DNA from: an uncultured Ignavibacteriota bacterium
Lineage (GTDB): Bacteria > Bacteroidota > Ignavibacteria > UBA10030 > UBA8401
Direction: 5' to 3'
Length of the DNA: 64,000 nucleotides
NCBI GenBank assembly: GCA_903861125.1
Contig: CAIOTF010000041.1
Coordinates: forward strand, 1 to 64,000
Positions 47,743 through 56,146 of this stretch are shown one piece after another (position 1 is the stretch's first letter; the number at the start of each line of letters is the position of its first letter). Position numbers and translations under genes: made by a program. Under the pieces are notes generated by a model. The model did no database searches. It saw nothing but the letters and a program-made list of their open reading frames with translations, and was not told the DNA's origin.

Positions 47743-50700
47743 TTGAAAAAGATCTGTATTGTTATTGCACTGTTAAATTTTTCCTCTGCGCTTTTTCCCC
47801 ATCGTTTGGATGCTCAGGAACGTAACGCATTTTCTGTTCTTCCGGGATTTTCCGTCAGTCCATATTATAACGAACAGATAAAAACTTTTATCTATAATCC
47901 GGAAGTGAGAATACAAATCAATGCGCCGTCGATTGATACATTCGATCCGTCGAAGCCGACCACATTGTCATTCTTTGCGCTGCCGAACGGCAATACGATT
48001 GAAATGACCGTCGGAAAGCAATTGAAAACGGGTGATGACTGGCATTACGATATTCAGCATATCGGCGCGCAGACGAGATTTATCCGCTCGAAAATGAAGG
48101 ATACGAATTTCGTTACCATCTATCTCGAAGCAAATGCCTCGTCCGTTCCGCTCAGTTGGCCGACATGGCGAAGCAAGTATGCGAACAATGCAGCGCTCGT
48201 AAAAGGGATCGTTGATTCTGTTAAGAGCATTTTTGCAGCCTGCAATCCGTACATCGTTCTATCAAGTCACAGCGGCGGCGGCGGATTCGAATTCAGTTAT
48301 TTCAATGCTGTTACGACAATACCCGGCGATGTAAAGCGGATCAGCTTTCTCGATGCAACGTATAATTATGATGATACGTACGGTGTGAAGATCAAAGATT
48401 GGCTGCTTGCTTCCTCAGATCATCATTTAAGCGTGCTTGCGTACAATGACAGCATCGCACTTTTGAACGGTCAACCAATTGTCAGTGCCACGGGCGGAAC
48501 ATGGTATCGAACCCGGCAAATGGTATCGTATCTTTCCAATTTTATGACTTTCGCGAACACGGAAAATTCAACATTCATTACACACACCGCGTTGAACGGA
48601 AGAGTGAAGATCATTCTTAAACAGAATCCTACCCAGGCGATTCTTCACACCGTACAGGTGGAACTGAACGGCTACATTCAAACAATGCTGTCGGGAACTC
48701 CGCTTGAAGGGGCCGGATACAGCTATTATGGCTCGCGCGCCTATACGTCTCTGGTGCAGACCGGAAATGCACTTCCAAAACCGGTGCAGATTCCGCCGCG
48801 TCCGGCCGGTGCTATTACCGGATCGCAATTTATGGCAAGCGTTGCCTCAATGTCGTTTACGGCGCGCGAAAATGCAATCTATAATGAAATATCAAAAGGG
48901 AACGTTCCTGATTTTATGCGGACACTGAAAAAACTTCAGTCGGTCTTTCAGGATAATGACGGAGTTTCCCATACGGTGATCTACGAAGTAATGCCGGATT
49001 ATCTCTGCATCGGATCGAACGAAGATTTCTGCCGCATTCCGATGGGGCCGGCAACAGCGCAAAAACTGGCGAATCTTTTCGGCGCAACGATGCCGACGGC
49101 AAAACTTGTGGACGATATCTATTCTAAAGCGCCGCTGAAAGTTGCACCCGTAACGTACGCACCGGTCGGTAGCGATAATGAACAGGTCGCAAAATTCATT
49201 GAGCATAACACGGCAATTGAAGCACAGCGCGTCTCATCCGGACAGCCGCTCGGCACGTTGATGGGAGGAACAAAGAAGGACGTTGTCATCAGCAATAAGA
49301 TCGTCGATCCGACCCGGCCCGGATATGTTGTTATTTACGGATGGCATCAGTTGAATGGAGTTGCGATTCAGCCCCTCACAAATATACACAGCGGCAGTTA
49401 TGTTGATTACAGTCATGGTGTGCGGTTAATGAATGTGGAACTGCTGGTGGATAGTGTTGTGATGAATGTAAAACAGATGCTGACCGATGCTAAATGGTAT
49501 AAAGTGCTGAGCAACGAAGTCGGCGCAATGACACAGCCGAGTTATTTTAAGGAAAGCAACGCTCCGTCAACCCCAAAATCTTTTGGCATAAAAGCCGAGA
49601 GCATGACATCCCTGCGTCTTGTCATCAAGCCCGATACAAATACGGCTGAGTATATTATCTATTATGGCACAAATGGAATGCTGTTTACGGATACAATAAC
49701 TGTTCCGGCAGTAAATCCTGTGATCACCGGACTTCAATCAAATGCACTTTACTATTTAATGATAAAGGCTTCAAATACCGCCGGAACATCCGCTGTATCC
49801 GAACTTCTTGCAGGAATCCCAAACATTCAAAAAGAAAAGATACTGATCGTGAATGGCTTCGATCGGGCATCAACAGGGAACACATTCAATTTCATCCGCA
49901 TGCATGCGTCGGCTGTCTACGTGAACGGATTCACATTTGCTTCGGCAACAAACGATGCGGTCACCGACGGAACAATTTCTCTGAACGATTATTCCGCTGC
50001 CGATTATATACTGGGGGACGAAAGTACTGTTGACGAAACGTTTAGTACTGCCGAACAAACGAATGTGAAATCATTTCTTCAGAACGGAGGATGTTTGCTT
50101 GTTTCGGGGAGCGAGATCGCCTGGGATCTTGATGCGAAAGGGACGGCGAGTGATAAGGATTTCATTAATAATTATTTGAAGATGAGATATATTGCCGATG
50201 CTCCGAACGGAATTAAACAATCAACGTATCAGGCGGAAGTGCTTTCATTAACTCCGTTCGGCGGAATCCCGTTTCTTGCGTTCGATAATGGTACGCACGG
50301 GTCCATTGATGTGCAATGGCCCGATGTTGTGAAAGCTAATGCGGGAGGAGAGCCGCTTGCCAAATACACGAATTTGGACACATCGGTAGGAGTAAGCAGC
50401 GTCTATTATAGTGGACTCTTTCCATCGGGAACAAAAATCGGAAAAGTTGTTGCGTTAGGATTCCCGTTCGAAACGATCTACACTCAGGGAACCCGCGATC
50501 TTTTTATGACAAAGATCATTTCATACTTTGGCATTGCAACTGGCGTTCACGATCTACCGACTGTGCCTGATATATTTGCACTATATCAGAATTATCCCAA
50601 TCCATTCAACCCCGTTACGACCTTTAGTTATCAATTACCTGTACAAAGCACAGTATTATTAACGGTGTATGATGCGCTGGGACGTGAGATCGCCGTTGTG

Positions 50701-50832
50701 GTGAACGAAAAACAAGCGGCCGGATATCATTCGGTTTCGTTCAATGCGTCGCATCTTGCAAGCGGTGTATATTTCTACCGATTAACGGCAGGAAATTTTT
50801 CATCGGTGAAGAAATTTAACCTGCTGAAATGA
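47743..50832 (+). CDS. Large secreted protein: hydrolase-like N-terminal region, FN3-like domain, KILIVNGFDR domain, T9SS C-terminal domain
   Basis: TTG start with signal peptide; SSHSGGGGFEFSYF; LYQNYPNPFNPVTTFSYQL…GVYFYRLTAG. Confidence 0.75.
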   Translation: MKKICIVIALLNFSSALFPHRLDAQERNAFSVLPGFSVSPYYNEQIKTFIYNPEVRIQINAPSIDTFDPSKPTTLSFFALPNGNTIEMTVGKQLKTGDDWHYDIQHIGAQTRFIRSKMKDTNFVTIYLEANASSVPLSWPTWRSKYANNAALVKGIVDSVKSIFAACNPYIVLSSHSGGGGFEFSYFNAVTTIPGDVKRISFLDATYNYDDTYGVKIKDWLLASSDHHLSVLAYNDSIALLNGQPIVSATGGTWYRTRQMVSYLSNFMTFANTENSTFITHTALNGRVKIILKQNPTQAILHTVQVELNGYIQTMLSGTPLEGAGYSYYGSRAYTSLVQTGNALPKPVQIPPRPAGAITGSQFMASVASMSFTARENAIYNEISKGNVPDFMRTLKKLQSVFQDNDGVSHTVIYEVMPDYLCIGSNEDFCRIPMGPATAQKLANLFGATMPTAKLVDDIYSKAPLKVAPVTYAPVGSDNEQVAKFIEHNTAIEAQRVSSGQPLGTLMGGTKKDVVISNKIVDPTRPGYVVIYGWHQLNGVAIQPLTNIHSGSYVDYSHGVRLMNVELLVDSVVMNVKQMLTDAKWYKVLSNEVGAMTQPSYFKESNAPSTPKSFGIKAESMTSLRLVIKPDTNTAEYIIYYGTNGMLFTDTITVPAVNPVITGLQSNALYYLMIKASNTAGTSAVSELLAGIPNIQKEKILIVNGFDRASTGNTFNFIRMHASAVYVNGFTFASATNDAVTDGTISLNDYSAADYILGDESTVDETFSTAEQTNVKSFLQNGGCLLVSGSEIAWDLDAKGTASDKDFINNYLKMRYIADAPNGIKQSTYQAEVLSLTPFGGIPFLAFDNGTHGSIDVQWPDVVKANAGGEPLAKYTNLDTSVGVSSVYYSGLFPSGTKIGKVVALGFPFETIYTQGTRDLFMTKIISYFGIATGVHDLPTVPDIFALYQNYPNPFNPVTTFSYQLPVQSTVLLTVYDALGREIAVVVNEKQAAGYHSVSFNASHLASGVYFYRLTAGNFSSVKKFNLLK

Positions 50833-51036
50833 TACCGGCTTTGCCGCCGCTTCATAACTATTAAAAACACACCCCGTAAACAATTAATTTGGAAAATGTT
50901 CAGCGAGCATCATTTTCAGTATGTTGATGCATAACACATTTTCACCATGCCCTTTTTAACAAATTCACATTTCCGCTGTCTAATGTGTGATTATTGCGGT
51001 TTTTTCCGTAAAATATTGTAAATTCATACTGTACAG

Positions 51037-52029
51037 ATGAAAACCGCTTATTTTATTCTATTTATTGGACTTTTTTTATTCGGTTGCGTTGACGATGCGC
51101 CGCATGACAATCCGCTTGACCCCCAGTCTTCGAGCTATCGGAAAGAGGGTGGAATAAGCGGAAGGACCATTATTGCCAATCAATCCGCAGGAATTTCCGG
51201 GGCAACGGTCCTGGATCTTGCGGAAAAAATCTCCGTAGTGACCGATTCTTCCGGTTATTTTTCCTTTAATGAAGTTGCAGCCGGCACCCATCGCTTTGTG
51301 GTGACAAAAAGTAATTTTACAAGCGATACATTTCAGACAGTAATTCAAGCCGGCGCAACAGTGCAGATCATCCGGGGATTGAACAGTGCTCCCGTTGTAA
51401 CATTTCAACAGATATTGACCAGGAAGATCGATCAATATTTTCCGAGTCCGCAATATTTTGTGGAAATTTCTGCCGCCGTCAGCGACCCCAACGGCATAGC
51501 CGAACTGGATTCTGTTTGGTTCGGAGTTGATTCATTGAAATACTCGCTGACGTATTCCGTTACAACAAAAAATTTCCACGCAATGATCTATAAGTATGAT
51601 TTTCCGACCAATACGATCCAATGGCTGGTGGGCAAACCGCTGACGATTATCTCACGGGATGTGAACAAAGCAGTAAATATTAGCGCGCCGTTTTTCGTTG
51701 CGCGGGTAATCGAAAACGAAGCAACACCGATCTCTCCGTCGCCGTTTGTTAACGATACGGTATCGGCTGATTCACTAACATTCAAATGGTCCCCTCCAAA
51801 TGTCACATTTAATTATACATACAATATTTCTGTATCGCGGGTCGATGCAGGTACTCAAACGGTTGTGTGGACTCTTACCGCCCTGAATTCATTCAATGAA
51901 AGTTATGATTTTTATTTGCATCCGAATCGTCCGGTGCTAATCCCCGGAAATTACGTGTGGACGGTTTCTGTGGTGGATGATTTTGGAAATTACGGTCGAT
52001 CAAAAGAATCAGCATTTGTCATAAAGTAA
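51037..52029 (+). CDS. Lipoprotein with carboxypeptidase-regulatory-like domain
   Basis: Lipobox LFGC; 'GGISGRTIIANQSAGISGATVLDLAEKISVVTDSSGYFSFNEVAAGTHRFVV'. Confidence 0.8.
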   Translation: MKTAYFILFIGLFLFGCVDDAPHDNPLDPQSSSYRKEGGISGRTIIANQSAGISGATVLDLAEKISVVTDSSGYFSFNEVAAGTHRFVVTKSNFTSDTFQTVIQAGATVQIIRGLNSAPVVTFQQILTRKIDQYFPSPQYFVEISAAVSDPNGIAELDSVWFGVDSLKYSLTYSVTTKNFHAMIYKYDFPTNTIQWLVGKPLTIISRDVNKAVNISAPFFVARVIENEATPISPSPFVNDTVSADSLTFKWSPPNVTFNYTYNISVSRVDAGTQTVVWTLTALNSFNESYDFYLHPNRPVLIPGNYVWTVSVVDDFGNYGRSKESAFVIK

Positions 52030-52033
52030 AACT

Positions 52034-53512
52034 ATGGAAAACCAAAAAGACAATTTCAACGCACTGTTTCAGATCACCCGCACGATCAATTCCATTCTGG
52101 AACCCGATGCATTGCTTGAAAAAGTTCTTGAGATCGCCATGACGCATCTCTCCGCCGAACGGGGATTCGTGATGCTGGCGGATAATATGAGCGAGAGCGG
52201 ATATACCGTGGTAGCGTTGAAAAATTTCAACTCAAAAAAAGCGAGTGACGAATTTGCCGCTTCCTCTTCGGTTGTCACAACCGTTCTGCAAACGGGCGAA
52301 CCGGTGTTGACGTTCGATGCCATGAGCGATGAACGCTTTGAATCGTCTGTCAGCATCATGGCGCAGAAGATCCTTTCGATCATCTGCATACCGCTGCGTG
52401 CAGGGGAACGGATAGCCGGAGCCGTGTATTTGGACAGTAGTAAATCCCGCAAGGCATTCACCGAGGATGCTTTGAAATTTCTCACGGTATTCGGAGGTCT
52501 TGCGGCTATCGCTATCGAAAATGCCCAGCGTTATTCGATCCTGGAAACTCAAAATACGAGATTGAAGAATGAAGCGGATGTCTCCCATTTGTTCAGTAAT
52601 ATCATCGGTAAAAGTGAAAAATGGAGAAAAGTTCTCGAGATTTCTCAGCGTGTTCTTGATGTAGATGCGGCAGTGCTGCTGACCGGCGAGAGTGGTACGG
52701 GAAAAGAATTGATCGCCCGCGCGATCCACGAAAACGGAACACGCAAAGGTCAGTCGTTCGTTGCCGTAAACAGTTCGGCGCTGCCGGAGAATTTAATGGA
52801 AAGCGAACTGTTCGGCTACGTAAAAGGATCGTTTACCGGAGCCGCATCGGATAAAAAAGGATTGGTTGAGGTTGCCAACGGCGGCACATTGTTTCTGGAT
52901 GAGATCGGAGAACTGCCGCTGTCGCTTCAGGCGAAGATACTGCGCCTGCTGCAGGAAAAAGAATACCGCCGCGTAGGTGATACCGTTAACAGAAAAGCGA
53001 ACATCCGCATTATTGCTGCAACCAACAAAGAACTGAAAGAGGAAGTGAAAGCAAACCGTTTTCGCGAGGATCTTTTTTTTCGTTTGAACGTGGTCGGCAT
53101 TCATCTGCCGCCGCTCCGCGAACGGAAGGATGATATTCCGCTGCTGGCAAATTATTTTGTAAAGAAAGCGGCGGAAAATTATAAGCGTCCCATCGACAGC
53201 ATTCATCCGGACGCGATGCAGATTATGCTGGCAAATCAATGGAAAGGAAACGTGCGCGAATTCCAGAACGTGATCGAGCGCGCCGTTGTGTTGTGCCGCG
53301 GTACTCAATTGATGAAGGATGATTTCCTGTTCGATACAAGCGATCAATCGGTTCTGCAGAAAAACGGTATGACGCTGGCCGATGTTGAACGTCAATTGAT
53401 CGAAACTACGCTTAATGAGATGAACGGCAACCGCACCCGTACAGCGGAAAAACTCGGCGTCTCATTGCGCTGGCTGCAGTACCGAATTAAGGAATGGGGC
53501 ACCGAAGGATAA
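52034..53512 (+). CDS. GAF-AAA+-Fis sigma-54-dependent transcriptional activator
   Basis: GAF domain; GESGTGKELIARAIH; GSFTGA loop; C-terminal Fis-type HTH. Starts 4 nt after the lipoprotein stop. Confidence 0.93.
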   Translation: MENQKDNFNALFQITRTINSILEPDALLEKVLEIAMTHLSAERGFVMLADNMSESGYTVVALKNFNSKKASDEFAASSSVVTTVLQTGEPVLTFDAMSDERFESSVSIMAQKILSIICIPLRAGERIAGAVYLDSSKSRKAFTEDALKFLTVFGGLAAIAIENAQRYSILETQNTRLKNEADVSHLFSNIIGKSEKWRKVLEISQRVLDVDAAVLLTGESGTGKELIARAIHENGTRKGQSFVAVNSSALPENLMESELFGYVKGSFTGAASDKKGLVEVANGGTLFLDEIGELPLSLQAKILRLLQEKEYRRVGDTVNRKANIRIIAATNKELKEEVKANRFREDLFFRLNVVGIHLPPLRERKDDIPLLANYFVKKAAENYKRPIDSIHPDAMQIMLANQWKGNVREFQNVIERAVVLCRGTQLMKDDFLFDTSDQSVLQKNGMTLADVERQLIETTLNEMNGNRTRTAEKLGVSLRWLQYRIKEWGTEG

Positions 53513-53587
53513 AGAATAAGGGAATATTTTTTGGTTCGCTTGTTTACTCCGAGAACTCCCGTGCTCAAACGTGCATAATTGTTGGAA

Positions 53588-55099
53588 ATGAAAAAATCGC
53601 AATTCAAAATAGAACAGAAGCTTAATGAAAGCGGAACGACGATTGTCTATAAGGCGTTCGACGAAGTGCTGCACCGGAATGTGCTTCTGAAAGTGCTCCA
53701 TAAGCATCTGGCAAACGATGTCGATCTGCGCGAACGTTTTGTGCGTGAAGCGCGTGCATGTGCGGCACTGCAGAGCGAGCACATTGTGCAGGTGTACGAT
53801 CTTACGGAGATCGACGGCGCGCCCGCCATTGTAATGGAATTTATCGAAGGCCATTCTCTCAAAGAGGTGATAGCATCAGGGGCGAGCAAAAATTTGGAAT
53901 TTGCTAAAAAAGCTGCTGTTCATATTCTCCGCGGTCTTTCCATTGCACACGAACGGGGGATTATCCATCGCGATATCAAACCGGGCAATATCCTTGTCTC
54001 TGATCAGAGTATATTGAAAGTGACCGATTTCGGTCTGGCATATGTGGCACTATCAACGACAGTGACAATGGAAGGAATGGTGCTTGGAACGCCGGCTTAT
54101 ATGGCCCCGGAGCAGGTACGCGGTGATGAGATTGATTCGCGGACCGATCTTTTTGCGCTTGGATTGACGCTGGTAGAGATATTGAGCGGTGAACGGATCT
54201 TTGAAGGTTCAACCTACTCGGAATGCATGAAAAAAGTGCTGGCATTCAAGGTGGATGAATTGAAACGGTTCGAATCCATATCCGATCCTGAATTCGATTC
54301 GTTCCTGGAAAAACTGCTGCATCCGGAAAAAGATATGCGTTTTCCCTCTGCTCGCGAGGCGCTGAAGAGTATTGGCGATAAGAAATATTCCAATGATGTT
54401 CGTCCGGTATCTGCTTCACCCAAAAAACGTTCTTTCGTTATCGGCATTGCTGCCGTTGCACTTGTGGCGATCGTCGTGTTCGGATGGATAAGCGTGTCCC
54501 GGCAATCGCTTCCGGAAGTGGCAACGGAGTATCAACAGCCGCAAAGCATTACCGCTGATCCAATGACTGTGAAAAAGGAACAAATAGAAGATCGTCCTGT
54601 TGAGGCAGTGAAGAAACAGTCTCCAGCGGCGATAATGGAGAAGAGCGACGAAAAAAATATCGTTGCCGTGTCGAAGGATTCCGGCAAAGTGTATCTTACC
54701 AGTACGCCATGGGCAAAGGTGTATGTGAACAACCAGTTGATCGGTGAAACGCCGATCGCACGTCCGGTGACGCTTGCTGCCGGAAGTCACACGGTTATGT
54801 TCACTAATCCGTCGTTCGATCCGATTGTCAAGACTATCACGATGGAATCAAACAGGGAAATTACGGTGACCGGAAATTTCTTAGAGCAAGCCGGATATCT
54901 GCAATGTAACGTTACACCGTGGGCGGAAGTATTCGTGGACGAACAATACAAAGATACGACTCCGCTATCAAAACCATTGATGGTTTCCGCCGGCCGACAT
55001 TCTCTTCGATTTCGGAATTCTGCATTTCCCGATATTGTCAAAGACATTATTGTGCAGGCAAAAGATACTACTCAATTAACGATCAGCTTTCATAAATGA
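53588..55099 (+). CDS. Ser/Thr protein kinase with TM and two PEGA domains
   Basis: GIIHRDIKPGNIL, DFGLAY, GTPAYMAPEQ; PEGA-like 'GKVYLTSTPWAKVYVNNQLIGETPIARPVTLAAGSHTVMF' and 'GYLQCNVTPWAEVFVDEQYKDTTPLSKPLMVSAGRHSLRF'. Confidence 0.95.
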   Translation: MKKSQFKIEQKLNESGTTIVYKAFDEVLHRNVLLKVLHKHLANDVDLRERFVREARACAALQSEHIVQVYDLTEIDGAPAIVMEFIEGHSLKEVIASGASKNLEFAKKAAVHILRGLSIAHERGIIHRDIKPGNILVSDQSILKVTDFGLAYVALSTTVTMEGMVLGTPAYMAPEQVRGDEIDSRTDLFALGLTLVEILSGERIFEGSTYSECMKKVLAFKVDELKRFESISDPEFDSFLEKLLHPEKDMRFPSAREALKSIGDKKYSNDVRPVSASPKKRSFVIGIAAVALVAIVVFGWISVSRQSLPEVATEYQQPQSITADPMTVKKEQIEDRPVEAVKKQSPAAIMEKSDEKNIVAVSKDSGKVYLTSTPWAKVYVNNQLIGETPIARPVTLAAGSHTVMFTNPSFDPIVKTITMESNREITVTGNFLEQAGYLQCNVTPWAEVFVDEQYKDTTPLSKPLMVSAGRHSLRFRNSAFPDIVKDIIVQAKDTTQLTISFHK

Positions 55100-55875
55100 A
55101 CACATTGAAAACATTTTTTATTTTATTTCTCCTTTTTTCGGCGCCCGTTGCTGCTCAGATCTCGTTCAGCGATTCATCGCTTGTGTTCATTGAATCACTT
55201 TATAATAATGGACAGTATTTATCTGCCGAATTGGAATCGCGCCGAATGCTGGAACAAAGCGGTCTGAATGATGCAACAAAAGTGCAGATAGAAAAATGGA
55301 TCGCCTTTTCTCTTATTGCGCAGGGAAAATCTTCTTCGGCAAAAGAACGTTTTATCTCATTGCTCATGATCGATGGAACATTCGAACTCGATGCCGTATT
55401 GACTTCGCCGAAAATTCTTTCCGTCTTCAACGATGCTAAAATGAAATTCAGCACTCAAAGGAAAAATATTGCTATTGATACGTCACGTTCTGCATTTCAC
55501 CAACAGACGGAACGTTCCATCGTTTCATTTCGGACAATACTGTTTCCGGGGTGGGAGCAGATTCATCAGGGGAGAGATGCCTTTGGCTACAGTTTGTTGG
55601 CTGCCGGAGTAGTTTCGCTGTCATCGGGGATTGCTTTCGAAGTGCTTCGTGCGAATGCGCGGGAAAAATATCTTGCCGCAAAAACAGCTGCGGATATTTC
55701 ATCAAAGTACGATACCTACAATTTTAACCGCAAGGCAGAAATATATTCATTCACCGCTTTTGCCGTTGTATTCATTGTTTCGGAGATCGATGTTTTTGCA
55801 CAGTCCGAGGTGAATGTGCAGCCTGTTTTTTCATCGAAAAACGGTCCCCAAATGCTTTTAACGGTCCGTTTTTAA
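55096..55875 (+). CDS. Membrane protein (DUF5683-like) coupled to the kinase
   Basis: ATGA overlap with kinase stop; signal peptide; 'RTILFPGWEQIHQGRDAFGYSLLAAGVVSL'. Confidence 0.7.
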   Translation: MNTLKTFFILFLLFSAPVAAQISFSDSSLVFIESLYNNGQYLSAELESRRMLEQSGLNDATKVQIEKWIAFSLIAQGKSSSAKERFISLLMIDGTFELDAVLTSPKILSVFNDAKMKFSTQRKNIAIDTSRSAFHQQTERSIVSFRTILFPGWEQIHQGRDAFGYSLLAAGVVSLSSGIAFEVLRANAREKYLAAKTAADISSKYDTYNFNRKAEIYSFTAFAVVFIVSEIDVFAQSEVNVQPVFSSKNGPQMLLTVRF

Positions 55876-55934
55876 CCATATGGAACAGCGCATAGTATGC
55901 GTTAAACATGCAAAATTTGCATAGTATTGGATAC

Positions 55935-55969
55935 ATAATCCCCGAAAAATCGCTAATTTCGGGGATTAT
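55935..55969. terminator. 13-bp stem hairpin
   Basis: ATAATCCCCGAAA…TTTCGGGGATTAT. Confidence 0.6.
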
Positions 55970-56146
55970 TATTCTGGTACGATGGTTGTAATACCTCTTG
56001 TATGATTATCATGTTCATATGCGTTATCATTCCGTGGATGTTGATTCTGTTTAACAATACGGAAAATTTTTTGACCGTCTGTTCAGTAACGACAGACAAA
56101 TGAATATTTATAAACCAAAACAATTCATCATTATTTAGGAGGATTT

